The notes beneath the pieces were generated by a model. It worked only from the letters and a program-made list of their open reading frames with translations. It had not been told where the DNA came from and did not search any database. This document shows positions 24,727 to 38,050 of a stretch of 64,000 nt of DNA, in pieces. The position numbers were made by a program, and so were the translations under genes. The stretch lies in contig NC_059400.1 in the NCBI RefSeq assembly GCF_905220565.1, forward strand, positions 6,470,159 to 6,534,158, in the 5' to 3' direction. The stretch is from Melitaea cinxia. Taxonomy: Eukaryota; Arthropoda; Insecta; Lepidoptera; Nymphalidae. The first letter of the stretch is position 1, and the number at the start of each line of letters is the position of its first letter.

Positions 24727-25047
24727 CTTTTTAACTGACTTCAAAAAAGGAGGTTACTCAATTCGACCGTATATATTTTTTATGTACCTATGTTCGGGAA
24801 TAACTTCGTCGTTTATGGACCGGTTTTGATAATTCTTTTTTTGTTGGAAAGCAGATATCCCAAGGGTGGTACCGTGATAAGGAAACCAGGACCTGATGTT
24901 GGAATACCAGATAAATCGAGGGGAACCCTCGAAAATCGTAGTGACGACTAGTGCGTTTGTTAATTTTTTTCGTCTACTTACGTTGTATTACTTGTCGATG
25001 TAATTGAAGTCAGTTTTTTTTCGTTTGCTAGCAAACACAATTATAGT
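24727..25047 (-). repeat. Interspersed repeat A
   Basis: Minus copy from AACTGACTTCAAAAAAGGAG to TTTGCTAGCAAACACAATTA. Overlapping ORF at 24578 is not a gene. Confidence 0.8.
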
Positions 25048-25337
25048 TCATAAGCGTCAAAGCAAAAGAATCCATGGGACGTATGTATGATAAATATAGA
25101 TATATAATAACGGGTAACGCGAGAAGCATTCAATTGTCGCATATTGACAAAACACAGCGCGTTGAGGAGCGAAACACACGAGCCCGTTATGAGTAAAACA
25201 GGTCACTACGTGTGGGTATGACTGACTAAACGTTTTAACTTGCGTCGAAATTCGCGATACTTTTATACGATGATATATTATTTCAAAGCGCATTTGTAAC
25301 TGGATTTGTAAATACTACAACCTTATCTGTAGACTTA

Positions 25338-25780
25338 TCTATACATATAATAAAATGGTAGGAAAGTCAAAACTGTACATTGAGTATTTTTTTAAAAGAA
25401 TACTTAGGGTGTGATCTTCAATCGATACCGAAGCCAAAAATATAGTTTTTAAAATTTTATCTGTTTGTCTGTGTGTATGTCGGGTATAAACTCAAAAAGT
25501 ACTGTATTTACTTCAAATTTGGCACGAATATTATTAAGAAGTCGGGTCAACATATAGGCTACATATAATCACGCTATCACTTACGGGGAACGAGCAGTGA
25601 ACCTTTATTTCTTCAACGCATTCTGTAACAACGTGTAATCTAACGACGCATATTTGAATGTTGTTGTTATTATGTTAATAACCATGCTATATAAGCTAGC
25701 TTCACACTGTAAAAATTACGCAATATAAGTAACTAAGCCGATAAACATAATTAAATGAATACAAGTAGACAAGACAAATT
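25338..25780 (+). mobile_element. Helitron-like element, family H1, 3' truncated
   Basis: Starts TCTATACATATAATAAAATG after A, like 16010; the body ends near AAGTAGACAAGACAA without a CTAG end. Confidence 0.75.
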
Positions 25781-26636
25781 TGGCACGGAAGTAGATAATA
25801 AGTAAAAGAGATCAGCTAAGAAAGGTTTTTAATAAACTTTGAAAATGTATAGAATCGAGGCCTTAGACTTGAATGGAACTTCGATATTTCTGGAGTGAGA
25901 AGTTTGAAAATTAATATTTAAGATTTTGAAAAGAATTAAGAAATGATCTGTTTTAATGTTTATGGAATTATATGGTTTGGATCGTTTAAATTTAGTTAAT
26001 ATTAATATAAAATTAAAAAAAAAATTGGTTTGTTTTAGTTTATTTGATATAATGATAGCAATGATAAAGATATAAATATGTGACTTGGTTTCTATTGGGG
26101 AAAAACAACTTATCGCTATTTTGTACTTTCAAGCAAATGCGGATGAGATTGCGGAGCACGAGTATTTTTAAAGCAGGATAAACAAAAAAAAATATTATTC
26201 TATTATTTATCTAAACCAGCTACATCACATACGCATTATAAACTAGTATCTACTATATACGCGGAAACCACTCACAATGACACATGACAATTTATACTCT
26301 GATTGACGGATATTTACCATTATGAGGACAATAACTGAAAGGTGCTTCGAAATCTTAATGTTTATGTGATTTCTAGTTACTGGCCCTTAAATAAGTTCAG
26401 TAAAAAAATTACAAAGTCATAACTTATCTTATTTGTACGTACGAACGTGCAGACGACGAACGAATAACGCTGACTCGTCAACCATCTCATCCCGGATGCA
26501 ACAGTGATAAAACGTTCAATTACCAGGAAAAAGAAATGTTTGAGTACGGTCAGTTTAAATTACGATATAGGCAGCAACAATTGTATGAATAAATAAATTT
26601 GTAATGTGTGTAATGTAAACGTTAATGCCCTTTTGA

Positions 26637-27001
26637 ATGAAACGTATTACATGTCGATGTAATTGCAAGTCGGTTTTTTTTTTTTTTTCGTTTACAAGCA
26701 AACACAATTTGTGATCATTTTGGGCCTACACATAAGTATATTTTGAAATATCACTTAAAGTAAAGGATAAAAATTGTAAATAGTATATATTTTTCATAGA
26801 CTATTTTTATCGTTTTTCAATTAAATACGTATTTTTACACAGGTCACACGGCAAGCGTCAGCCTGTATTTAAAGAATTACTCTTTATCAAAATTTTACCG
26901 ATTTTATCAAAATCGGTACACCCAGTAAAAAGTTCTGAGGTAAAATACATTAAAAAAATAACAGTCGAATTTAGAACCACTTTTTTTTAAGTCGGTTAAA
27001 A
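26637..27001. repeat. Rearranged interspersed repeat A pieces
   Basis: A minus fragment (26637-26712, TTGCAAGTCGGTTTTTTT) and a plus fragment (26880-27001, TCGGTACACCCAGTAAAAAG then AAGTCGGTTAAAA) lie on either side of unrelated DNA. Confidence 0.65.
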
Positions 27002-27324
27002 ATTCTCTAATAAACGTCTGTGACCATATTGTGATGATTTATATAAGTGTTAATCTAAAATCAAAGATCAATTTCTCATCACGAATGAGTCATATCTTTA
27101 ACATATTATAAAACCAAGGACTCGACGCGTTTGTCTCTCTATCTGTCCGCGACAAAATCAAAAAATACTGTACGGACTACTTACATATTACAACGCTTTT
27201 TATTACTTGCTATTAAAATCGCCCTTTGCAGGTAATCATATATTCACGTAAAAACCAAACCTATTTAAACAAAGAAGAAAAATTGTTGCATTATAATCTG
27301 TACTAATAATAACTAGATTTGCTC

Positions 27325-27595
27325 GAATAGGAAAAAAAACCGACTTCAATTACATTTACAAGTAATACAACGTAGGTAGTCGCTATAACACTCAAATAAA
27401 TACGCTTTATTAGGGATAACACTAAAATTACTTGACAGATCTCGATCAAAATTTAAATGGGACCACATTAAAAGCACCAACTTTTGACTATAAAAAAATC
27501 ATCAAAATTTGAGCTAATATAAGTTATGAGATAACACACACATAAAAAATGCAGTCAAATTGAGAATCTCCCTGTTTTCTTGAAATCAGTCAAAA
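27325..27595 (+). repeat. Interspersed repeat A, diverged
   Basis: AAAAACCGACTTCAATTACA at the left, TTGAAATCAGTCAAAAA at the right; more diverged than the other copies. Confidence 0.7.
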
Positions 27596-27877
27596 AAGAG
27601 CAAGATATTGTTTGTGTTAATATATATATAATAGAGCTAGTTTTAAATATATTTTTTGTAGAATACCTGTTATTCAGATATATTTTAAATCATCATGCAA
27701 TGTGTGGACATTATACAAGTAAAGTAAGCACAATCACAGATGAAACAGCTTGGGTCATCTAGAATGAATATTAAATGTAACAGATAACAAAACACATTTA
27801 AATACAACCAAGCAACAAAGTGGCATTTTGCTGTCGATGCATCATATATTTTAATTCTTCTAAATTAATATACTGCA

Positions 27878-28208
27878 ACCGCTTTGGTGTAATAGTGTAT
27901 GTAGTCGCCTAAAACACCGACTATTTGCGGGTTCAATTCACGCTCGGAATGAATATTTGTGTATGTACAAATATCTCTTTACGGTTTGGATGTCTGTCCT
28001 TGTGTGTCTCCCCACCGTGCCTCGGAGAGCACGTAAAGCAGTCAGTCTCGGTTTTGATCAGAAATACCTGATAGCGATCGTTACTCATAGTAGGGAATAT
28101 ATCCGCCAACCCGCATTGGAGCAGCGTGGTGGATTAAGCTCTGATCCTTCTCCTACATGGAGAATGAGGCCTATGCCCAGCAGTGGGATGTTACAGGCTG
28201 AATCGTAA
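27878..28208 (+). mobile_element. tRNA-derived SINE, near full length
   Basis: B-box-like GCGGGTTCAATTCACGC, then CCACCGTGCCTCGGAGAGCA and the shared 3' half ending GATGTTACAGGCTGAATCG. Confidence 0.82.
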
Positions 28209-28533
28209 ATTAATATATTATTATGTGATAGTTAAATTAAACATACAAATGTATAAAACTCATTATTTTTATTACTATTTTTCTGCAAATAGTTTACAAA
28301 AATGTGGTAGCCACGTGTGAAGCAAATATAATTATATTTTGTATTACTCACTACTTCCAGTTAAATAAAATGAAGTAGTAACTTGTAAACCACATGTGAT
28401 ATATAAGAATGTACATAGTATGAGTAACGTAGGTTACACTATTGTACTGTATGTACCAGTAAAGTTTATTAAATTGTTTTGATAAAAATTTATAATTACT
28501 TAAAGATATTTATATAAGAATAATGTATAGTTA

Positions 28534-28721
28534 CTAGCTGCCCTGCAAATATTTGCCATATATGTTATTAACCACCTTAATCCCCCATTATAACTTAGGG
28601 GGTATAAAAAATAGATATTGGCCGATTCTCAGACCTACCCGATATGCACACAAAATTTCATAAAAATCGGTACAGCCGTTCCGGAGGAATATTGCAACTA
28701 ATGAGAATTTTATATATAAGA
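28534..28721 (-). mobile_element. Helitron-like element, family H3, internally deleted
   Basis: CTAG at 28534-28537 and the TCT-TATATATAAAATTCTC end at 28721 (minus). Shorter than the 18960 copy. Confidence 0.65.
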
Positions 28722-29869
28722 CCAGCTGACTCCGCTAACGTTGTTACTAAAAAATAAACAAAAACCAATTTATGATATGATTAATAACAACCCAAAATGC
28801 AAAATTTAAATTATTTATCATTGTTCCTGGACATCCAAATTAAAAGGAATGTACTTCATAACAGTGTGGAGGTGCAGATATAATTATAATAGAATATTAA
28901 GTATATTACATATATCTAATTCAAATTCAGTATACAAAATCTAGGACGAGTACTAGTGAGCAGAATTTAGCCTTAAAATTTTTAAATTAGAAATTGTACA
29001 ACAAGGTTACAAAGAACTGATGAGATTGGCACTTTACATTTGTACAAAGATAAAAAAAATAAAAACATCTAAAATATTTGGTTATTTTCAATTCATAATT
29101 ATATTCCCCCTTTTTGAAGATCAGTTTTGGGCACTAACTCGCCAGTTTCACGGCTAAGTAAGATACACAATCCGCATTCCGCATTTTAGGAGCCAAGTCC
29201 ATAATCTTGCTTTTGATTTGCCATCAGTTTTGTAGCATTAGTTTAATCACTGTTTTGGATAACTGATCTTATGTTTGTTTACTGAATTGTATTAACCTAT
29301 ATGCATGCATTGTTTACCTACATGAGTTGTGCACTTAGATTAAGTATAATGTATGTTCCGTTTTGTAATGAATGTTTTAGTGTAATAACTGCTGGTAAAC
29401 CAATAAATAAATAAATAAATATAGAAATAGGAATTCAATTAAAAATGATTCACTTTAAATTTCATACTTTTTATGTTTTAACTAGTATTCTATAGGAACT
29501 ATAAATACTTCAGAATGTCAATAGCATTTGTTTAGGATTTTGGTTATTATTTATTAGATAATTTTTAACTTGTAACTGAACTTTTATAAGAAAAAAAAGC
29601 AAAATAATTAATAATTGCACTGTTGAAATAATTGACATGTTAGATAGATATGTTAATATCTGCTATTTATTATTCATAGATTTAATTCATAAAGAAAAAT
29701 GTTAAACAGCCATAATAATTAATATTACATCATTGCACTTGACGACGTCACAGCACTGGTTTGTGGCTGTTGCTCTTTATTAGTTGTATTTGTACATTTT
29801 TAGTTAATAATACTCATTGCTTACATGAGACAAGTTATGTTTCTAATGTATAAACAGATATATTGCAAT

Positions 29870-30064
29870 ACCTGTAATATCCCACTGCTGGGCATAGGGC
29901 TCTTACCCCACATAGGAGAAGGGTCAGAGCTTAATCCACCACACTGCTCCAATGCGGGTTAGCGGATGTTATTCCGTACTATGAGTAACAATCGCTGTTA
30001 GGTGTACATGATGACAACAGAGGACGATAGCTTAACATGCTCTCCAAGGCACAGGGGAGTTGCA
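29870..30064 (-). mobile_element. tRNA-derived SINE, 3' half
   Basis: Minus copy: CCTGTAATATCCCACTGCTG, CTTAATCCACCACACTGCTC, CTCTCCAAGGCACAGGGGAG. Confidence 0.75.
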
Positions 30065-30267
30065 ATTCTCTTCACTAAGGGAACGAGGAAGAACACAGGA
30101 ACATTAGAAGGCAATTGTTATTATATAATCAGATAATTAGTTCCTTGGGTTATTAGGTTAGATTGTTTTTTTTTTTTTTTTTTCATTTAATTGACTGGGT
30201 ATATTTTTAAACTTGTTTAAGATTGGATCACTTTCGACAATTATCTATATATCTATAATCTATAATA

Positions 30268-31100
30268 TATATAAACGCGAAAGGTCATTCATAACGAAAT
30301 CTCCGAAACTATAACACCTACAAACTTGAAATTTGGCAGGTAGGCTCCTTATAAGACGTAGGCATCCGCTAAGAACGGATTTTACGAAACTCGACCTCTA
30401 AAGGGGTGAAATGGGGGTTGCAAGTTTGTATGAACGTCCTATGATTTTGAAGTAAGAGACTTGAAATTTAAAATGTATGCTCTATAGATGATGAGAAGGT
30501 GTTCAAATAATATATCTTTAGAAATCAACTCCCTTTTGGGGTTGAATCGGGGGATGGTAGGTTGACTCACTCATCACGAAATCTCCGAAACTATAACGCC
30601 TACAAACTTGAAATTTGGCAGGAAGGCTCCTTATAGAGTGTAAACATCCGCTAAGAACGGATTTTACGAAATTCAACCCCTAAGGGGATAAAACGGGGGT
30701 TGGAAGTTTGTATGAAAGTCCCATGATTTTGAAGTAAGAGACTTGAAATTTAAAATGTATGCCTTATAGATAATGAGAAGGTGTCCAAATAATCTATCTT
30801 TAGAAATCAACTCCCTTTTGGGGTTAAAACGTGGGATGGTAGGTTTACTCACTCACCACGAAATCTCCGAAACTACAACACCTAAAAACTTGAAATTTGG
30901 CAGATAGATTCCTTATAGGGCGTAAACATTCGCTAAGAACGAATTTTACGAAACTCGACCCCTAAGGGAGTAAAACGGGGGTTGGAAATTTGTATGAAAG
31001 TCCTATGTTTTTGAAGTAAGAGACTTGAAATTTAAAATGTGTGTATCCTCTATAGATGGTAAGAAGATGTCCAAATAATGCGTCGAAATATATATATATA
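30268..31100. repeat. Three-copy tandem array, period 282 bp
   Basis: The phrase CGAAATCTCCGAAACTA recurs at 30295, 30577 and 30859. Each unit holds TCCGCTAAGAACGGATTTTA, GGGGGTTG-AAGTTTGTATGA and TTTTGAAGTAAGAGACTTGA. Units differ by scattered changes. The flanks carry Helitron-like features (TATATATAAAAGAGAAAGGT). Confidence 0.85.
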
Positions 31101-31180
31101 TATATATATAAAAGAGAAAGGTCAATGACTCACTCATCACGAAAACTCAAAAACCGTTAAGATGTCCAAATAATGCGTCG

Positions 31181-31247
<67 letters not shown>

Positions 31248-31250
<3 letters not shown>

Positions 31251-32821
31251 GGTGGCCGATCACTTGACGTCATAAAAAAAAATTTAGGTCCGGTATGTTG
31301 TGGGGTATCCGAATCACCCCCATGTATGTTACGCGATTTTTTATAGTTTAGGAGTTATGAATTTTTTTCGATTTTATGAGAAATTTCGACTTGACCATCT
31401 TAAAAAATTTCTAAAAAAAAAGCAAAAATCTTTTTAGGGTTTTATTTTTTGCAACTGAATTTGCATAAGTTATACTTTTATGCATAAAATAATCAGCTTC
31501 GTCGCTTTGATGAAAGTTATGAAAATGTTGGTCTAAAGTCAAAAATCTACGTTCTGTGAATTAGGACTTAAATTTGCAACTTTAAATTAAAAATCTAAAC
31601 AGGTGACCTTATGATTTCTTAGTTAGTCTTAAAAATGCGCCAGACTCTCAGCTTTCATAATAATAATAAAAAAGCCGTACTTAATATGGACAATTTGGCT
31701 AAAATCGGTCTTCAAAGACAGCAAGGTGGAGAATTCTTAAAATTAGCCTATTGATTAAAAATTTTTTTTAATCATTCCTAAGGCTAATTAATGATTAGAA
31801 AATGCTGGAAACCTATTTTGTTGGTTGGATAAAAAAAGTTTTAGGCTTTTAAGTAAGAACGAGATCATAATGTTAAAATCATTTAAAATTTATAATAAAT
31901 GTTCAACGTGGCCAGTTCCAGAAACAATACACATTCTATACCGTCGTAAAAAAACGGCAAATTTTACTTGCAATAACAATAGGCTGAAAGAATAAGAAAC
32001 TATATTGCTATCTCCCTCACTCTCGGTGGCAAAGAGGCCGATCGCAACCGATCAAAGCTAGTTCGTTAGTTACTGATCTCAGTTGTGCTCACATTGTGTT
32101 TACTGCTACTTGTGTCACCATTCGTTATTTCATTGCTACTGAAGGTGGCCACGTTGAACATTTATTATAAATTTTAAAAATATTAAATAATTTTAACATT
32201 ATGATCTCGTTCTTACTTAAAAGCCTAAAACTTTTCTTATCCAACCAACAAAATAGGTTTCCTGCATTTTCTAATCATTAATTAGCCTTAGGAATGATAA
32301 AAAAATTTTTTTAATCAATAGGCTAATTTTAAGAATTCTCCACCTTGCTGTCTTTGAAGACCGATTTTAGCCAAATTTTCCATATTAAGTACGGCTTTTT
32401 TTTTATTATTATGAAAGCTGAGAGTCTGGCGCATTTTTAAGACTAACTAAGAAATCATAAGGTTACCTGTTTAGATTTTTAATTTAAAGTTGAAAATTTA
32501 AGTCCTAATTCACGGAACGTAGATTTTTGACTTTAGACCAACATTTTCATAACTTTCATCAAAGCGACGAAGCTGATTATTTTATGCATAAAAGTATAAC
32601 TTATACGAATTCAGTTGCAAAAAATAAAACCCTAAAAAAATGTTCGCTTTTTTTTTAGAAATTTTTTAAGATGGTCAAGTCGAAATTTCTCATAAAATCG
32701 AAAAAAATTCATAACTCCAAAACTATAAAAAATCGCGTAACATATATGGGGGTGATTCGGATACCCCACAACATACCGGACCTAAATTTTTTTTTATGAC
32801 GTCAAGTGATCGGCCACCCTG
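31248..32821. mobile_element. Fold-back DNA element with about 670-bp terminal inverted repeats
   Basis: Left arm 31248-31914 and right arm 32146-32821 are near-identical reverse complements, starting CAGGGTGGCCGATCACTTGA. TA flanks both ends inside a TA microsatellite, consistent with TA target duplication, and the CAGGGTG terminus resembles Tc1/mariner-derived MITEs. The 231-base spacer (31915-32145) has no transposase. Transcription across it would give a long dsRNA hairpin. Confidence 0.85.
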
Positions 32822-33269
32822 TATATATATATATATATAAAAGAGAAAGGTCAATGACTCACTCATCACGAAAACTCAAAAACCGGGTCCATCCATCCAG
32901 AATGGACAAAGATGAAATTTAGCAGGGAGGTAGATTATAGTTAGTAGACGTCCGCTAAGAACGGATTTTGCAATATTCCACCGCTAAGAGGGTTTAATTG
33001 GGGTTGATAGTTTGTATGAAACATATACAGCAGCTATAAGTTCGCCTGATAGGTTATTTATACTGCAGCCTGAAAATAAAACTAAAAATGTGATGTATAG
33101 ACAGGTTTTATAAAAATAACTATTAAATTATATTAAATTGTGCCTTTTAAAAAGTTACTCAGTGTGATAAGCATTTCAAGTGACTAAAATAAAAATAATA
33201 ATTTGTGTTAAACATCTTGAATGCATATCTTCATAGCCACGCGGACGTAGTCGCGGGCAACAGTTAGCG
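32822..33269 (+). mobile_element. Helitron-like element, right part
   Basis: TATATAAAAGAGAAAGGTCA follows the fold-back element and repeats the sequence found left of it (31109), so both belong to one host element. The right edge GCGGACGTAGTCGCGGGCAA then CAGTTAG is a Helitron-like end. Confidence 0.55.
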
Positions 33270-33274
33270 TATTA

Positions 33275-33478
33275 AAAAACAAAGTCCTCAAAACTGTATG
33301 TGATGGATTCCCTCAAAATCTACTGAACGGATTTTCATGCGGTTTCACCAATGGAGAGATGATAATAGCTTCAAGAGGAAGGTTTACGGAACGGCTAAGC
33401 CGATTTTGATGAAAGTTTGCCGGGAAAACTTTGTGACACACTGATTTCAACGCGGGCGATGCCGCGGGCACAGCTAGT
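33275..33478 (+). mobile_element. Helitron-like 3' fragment
   Basis: AAAATCTACTGAACGGATTT at the left; ends ATGCCGCGGGCACAGCTAG before T (33477). Confidence 0.6.
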
Positions 33479-34861
33479 ATATATATATTTTTTTGTAGGA
33501 TTTCAATCTGTTCTTTTGTCAGCAACTGCTCTTACAATTCAATAATATTACGTAAAAGTAGAAGTTTCTCACTGTTTGTATTTTAAAATTAATTGTTGGT
33601 ACTAAGATGTAATAATTAATTAATATTTAAATTAAGTTTTCAAATTAAATGCTGTTCCACTTAGATAAATTGCAGTATGTGATATGAAAATAGAACCTAT
33701 ATTTTATAAAAAATTATGGATCAAGTTTATAGTGCACTAGACATTATTAGATGTGTGTTCATAAAAAAGCTGTACATTTAAATAAATAAAAAATTCACCA
33801 CAAACTAATTTTGCTGAAATAATAATGTTGTGCTATAACTACTTTGCTGTGCAATCAGTATTTTTGATTAGAATTGGTATTTGTTTTTAGAACAAAATAA
33901 ACATCCTTTGATGTGCAATTAAATAAAAAATATATATCATGGTATCATTAAGTTTCATTGATTGATTGGTTGGTTTAAAGGTTTCATAAAAACAAAAAGT
34001 CAATGTCAATGTTTTAAAATGTATGAAGATATGCTTTTTTTGTATGCAGTATTTTTTCGAATGTATATAAATATAAATTTATGGACCTTTCCCACACATG
34101 TGACTAAAAGTACATACAAGTTACGATTTTCGTCAAAATAGTATTTTAATTGTTGTTTTTAATATAATCAAATTTGTATGGCGTTATCAAAGATAAAACA
34201 ATGAATGGTGAAATATCATCATGACATATCAGGGAGAAACTACCTCTATTCAATTTTTTAAATATAATCCTTTAAAACTTACCGGAAATTGTAAATTAGC
34301 TAATTGTCTGAAGAAATCACCACAATGATTCACTTATTCACACTCGATTATCTGCACTAGAGTAGCAAAAAGTTAATAAAATTATTTTCCCTAACTAATT
34401 AAAAATAACAAGAAATATTTTAATTTTATAAAACAATTTAACTTTTTCTTTCAAATACGTAAAGACACTACAAATAGGATTTTAATAATCCATTCACCTC
34501 TAACGATATGTAAGAACGTAAGACGAAATGCCAGAACAATAAACATTAAACGTTATCAAATATCAAAGTCTTCTATACCACAGATATACAAAACAAGCTT
34601 TATAAGTTTATTTTATACATTTTTATTCGATTGGTGATACTGGTAACTCGGGTAAGTGACTACTGACTTGTACCATTCTCTAAAATGAATTACACTATGA
34701 GGACTATGAGGTGAATAAAAAAAAGTAAGTTTAATTATTTTGTTTATTTTGTGACAAAATATAAAGTATGACATGGTTCTAGTTAAATAAATACCATTAT
34801 CGTCTTGTTTCAAGAAATGGACTTGGAAAGTTAGTGGCTTAATGCTATATTACATATAATA

Positions 34862-35614
34862 CTAGCTTCTGCGCGCGACTTTGTCCGCGTAGAACAGAGT
34901 CGCGCGCAATAATTGATCATTATTTTGCTGCAATGTTATTTTAAAACTGCGATATGTCCTGAGATACTCGTTGAAATCGAATTGTGTAAGAGGCTATTTT
35001 GTTTTAAATTAAATACTTTCAATGAATAACGTATTTATTTAAATAAGGATTAATATCATTGTAGCGTCCTTGATTGACTCTACACACTTTTTACTTGTTA
35101 ATAGGAAATAAACCCGAATCACAATTAATTAAATAAATTAATTTATTGATCTCTTGATTATGATCAAATGACCCGGTGTGGTGGTTCGTACAATAATGTT
35201 TATAAAAACATCTTCGCAAATAATGCATTATTTTAAAACGAACTTGGTTAGCATAAAAAAGGTTATAGTAAGTCAACCTTAAAAGATAGATATATGCTGT
35301 CGTGAACTTTTTTTAGAAATTTTAAAGAGGATCGATTTTGTCATACATAATTTTTGCGAAACTTTAACTATTTTCACAGCGCACACAGCGGATGCAGCTC
35401 TCAAAAGGAAAAAGAACCCCCGATTTTGAAACATTCTTCATTGGTGCTCCGCTCCTTTTTAACGCGCGATGATTTATAGCCTATAACCTTCCTCGATAAA
35501 TGGGCTATGTAACACTAAAAGAATTTTTCAAATCGGATCAGTAGTTTCTGAGATTAGCACGTTCAAACGAACAAACAAAAAATAATCTCTTCAGGTTTAT
35601 AATATTAGTATAGA
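34862..35614 (-). mobile_element. Helitron-like element, 753 bp
   Basis: On minus: starts TCTATACTAATATTATAAAC, ends AGTCGCGCGCAGAAGCTAG before T. Has GCACGTTCAAACGAACAAAC (a common Lepidoptera 5' region). No Rep/Hel coding. AT-rich spacer 35036-35280 may be a further insert. Confidence 0.7.
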
Positions 35615-35654
35615 TATAAAATTACACTAAATTAACTTCTTTTCCATTTTAAAG

Positions 35655-37107
35655 TTAATGGAATTTTTCACAGTGAACAATACGGTTTCACTAGAGGTCG
35701 CTCTACGACAGATGCTGGCGTGGCACTTCTCAAACATATATATGACGCTTGGGAGAGATTACAAAATGCTATTGGTATATTTTGTGACCTATCAAAGGCA
35801 TTCGATTGCGTCAACCACGGGATCTTATTAAGTAAACTTGAGTATTACGGCGTTAATGGTAAAGCTCTCAATCTAATTGCTTCATATCTATCTAATAGAA
35901 TTCAACACGTATCAATAAACAGAACGAAGTCTTCTGGATCTGTGCTAAAAATGGGCGTTCCACAGGGGTCGATTCTGGGTCTATTTCTTTTTTTAATATA
36001 TATAAATGATCTGCCATTTTATGCTAAATATATTTGTGATATTTTGCCATTTGCAGATGACACTTCTCTAATATTTAAAGTTGATAGGAAAAAAGTAAAT
36101 TATGATGACGAGAACACTTCTATGTCGTGAATAAGAGATTGGTTTAAAATAAACAACTTAGTTTTGAACACCAAAAAAACCAAGTGCGTTGTGTTTTCGT
36201 TACCTAATGTTAATCATCCAAATTATAATATTATAATTATATAATATATATATACAGTTTTCTTAGGGATACATTTGGACTCAAAACTTCAGTCGAATTC
36301 CCATTTGTCATCCTTGAATAGTAGACTCGGCTCCGCAGCATTCGCAGTTAGAAAAGTACGACAACTGACCGACGTTGCAACTGCACGCTTAATATATTTT
36401 AGCTATTTCCATAGTGTTATGTCTTACGGCCTGTTACTGTGGATTAATGCTGCAGATATTGAGACGATATTTATCGTTGAACGATAATAAAGGGCTATTC
36501 GTGGCAATTACGATCTTGGAGCTCGAGTCTCCCTACGGGATGTTTTCCAAAAGGTAGACATATTAACAATTGCGTCGCAGTATATTTATAACAATATTAT
36601 GTATATTCACCAAAATATTCATTGTTTTGAAACAAATAGTAATAATCGCATTGTAAAGACGAGACGGAATAACAAAATTGTAACTCCAAGTTTCCGACTG
36701 CGGAAAGTAAACGTTTCCTTTCTGGGTCATGGTCTTTGCATGTATAATAAAATCCCACAAACGATTTTGGAATTGTCTCAACATAAATTTAAAGTTTTTA
36801 TAAAAAATAATAATAGGAGATAAAGCTTATTTATTACATAGTTGATAAAGATGTGTGGACTTAGTGGCGCTGTATTTTATGTAACATGTTACTAATTTTG
36901 TACTAAAACATAGTTTATAGATTATTTTTAAAAGGAGTAACTGCGGAGTTTCTTGTCGATTCTTCTCTGCAAAATTTACATTCCGAATCGGTGGTAGCTT
37001 TAATTCGACAAATATAATAATTGATTTTTAAAGTTTTAATTTGTAAAATGACGATTCGAAAGTGCTCTTGGAGCCTATTTGAATAAAGCTGTTTTTGATT
37101 TTGATTT
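35655..37107 (+). pseudogene. Jockey-like non-LTR retrotransposon, degraded, 5' truncated
   Basis: Reverse-transcriptase blocks are readable: DLSKAFDCVNHGILLSKLEY, GVPQGSILG, and FADD in the catalytic box (35720-36130), then HSVMSYGLLLW in the thumb region (36275-36487) and a C-terminal piece ending KVFIKNNNRR (36823). A TGA replaces a Trp codon after 36120, and frame is lost in the AT run near 36235. Poly(A) signal-like AATAAAG near 37081 and a TTTGATTTT tail end it. Only a partial non-autonomous relic of reverse transcription machinery. Confidence 0.85.
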
Positions 37108-37528
37108 AGATAAAGAGTATATATATTACATTTTGAGAACACGTCGTAAAAACACAACCCGATACCATAGTACCTATTATGTTTAACGTATTTCGATTGT
37201 TTGACACCGATTCAAGACTAAATGATGATAATCATGTCTAATTTAGTATTTAATGATACATTGTTTTATTGAATACCTACAATCCTCCGATTGAAACAAT
37301 ATAACTTTAATAAAGCCTATGTTTAAAAATCGTCAGTAAAAACCTTATAATTTGTAATTTTGTACGTTATTATAAATAAATTTAACGAAATCTGGTTGTT
37401 TTTGCGTTAGTTTTCTTCGAGGAATGTAAACTCAATAATAAATTTATGAGTATGTACTTAACTACATCGTATAAATTTGGTAAAAAGAGTAATGTTTCTC
37501 TACTTTTTACTTTACGACATAATTTTTT

Positions 37529-37945
37529 TTGTATATCACTAGGTCGGCAAACAAGCGTACGGCTCACCTGATTGTAAGAGATTACCGTAGCTTATAGACG
37601 CCTGCAACACCAGAAACATCGCAAGCGCGTTGCCGACCCAATCCCCAACCCCCCCCCCCCCCCGAGCTCCGGTTACCTTGCTCACCAACAGGAACACAAT
37701 ACTGCTTGAAAAAAGTGTTATTTAGCTGTGGTCTCCTGTAAGATCGAGGTACTACCCCCAATCGGGCTGCTTCATATTTTGAGCAGGTTAGTACAATAAA
37801 TACAGGGGGATAAATGGGAGGAGCGCTAAATAAAATCGGATAGAGTATATATTTCAGCTTTTTACAAAAAACTGACTTCTCTAGTCGGGCTACTCCATAT
37901 TTTGAGCAGGAAATTCCTGCTGTGACCTACTTCTGTTAAATATAC
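37529..37945 (-). mobile_element. SINE-like repeat, family 2, near full length
   Basis: GGTCGGCAAACAAGCGTACG at the left, to AGGAAATTCCTGCTGTGACC at the right; has a run of 15 C (37649-37663). Ends 70 bases before LYRM7 exon 1. Confidence 0.85.
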
Positions 37946-38014
37946 AATATTTTATATACAGAACGATGTAGTTTTCTATCGATTTAAAAAATATATAAAT
38001 TTACTCGATTCTTG

Positions 38015-38050
38015 ATGCGTAAAAATGAAATTATGTCAGCTCTGGTATCG
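38015..38050 (+). CDS. LYRM7: LYRM7 exon 1 (two possible start codons)
   Basis: ATG at 38015 and again in frame at 38033; donor GTGAGT at 38051, phase 0. The exon was placed because it is the nearest upstream ATG-containing segment with a consensus donor and the right phase, and because MSALVS fits before VLKSFK. Confidence 0.75.

Larger units (their letters stand above)
10730..38014. other. 27-kb intergenic region without a recognised host gene
   Basis: All open frames are short and lack domains; those over 70 codons fall in repeats. Contents are the mobile elements listed separately. Sub-stretches where I see nothing: 11182-12674, 13134-13785, 14122-14499, 16603-17104, 19830-21607, 22751-23370, 23800-24726, 25781-26636, 28722-29869 (apart from an (AATA)n tail near 29402) and 33480-34861. 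Confidence 0.6.

Noticed and set aside
30268..31100. Regular repeats considered as a CRISPR array
   Set aside because: The period is 282 bp with whole-unit similarity, no spacer structure, and the host is a eukaryote.
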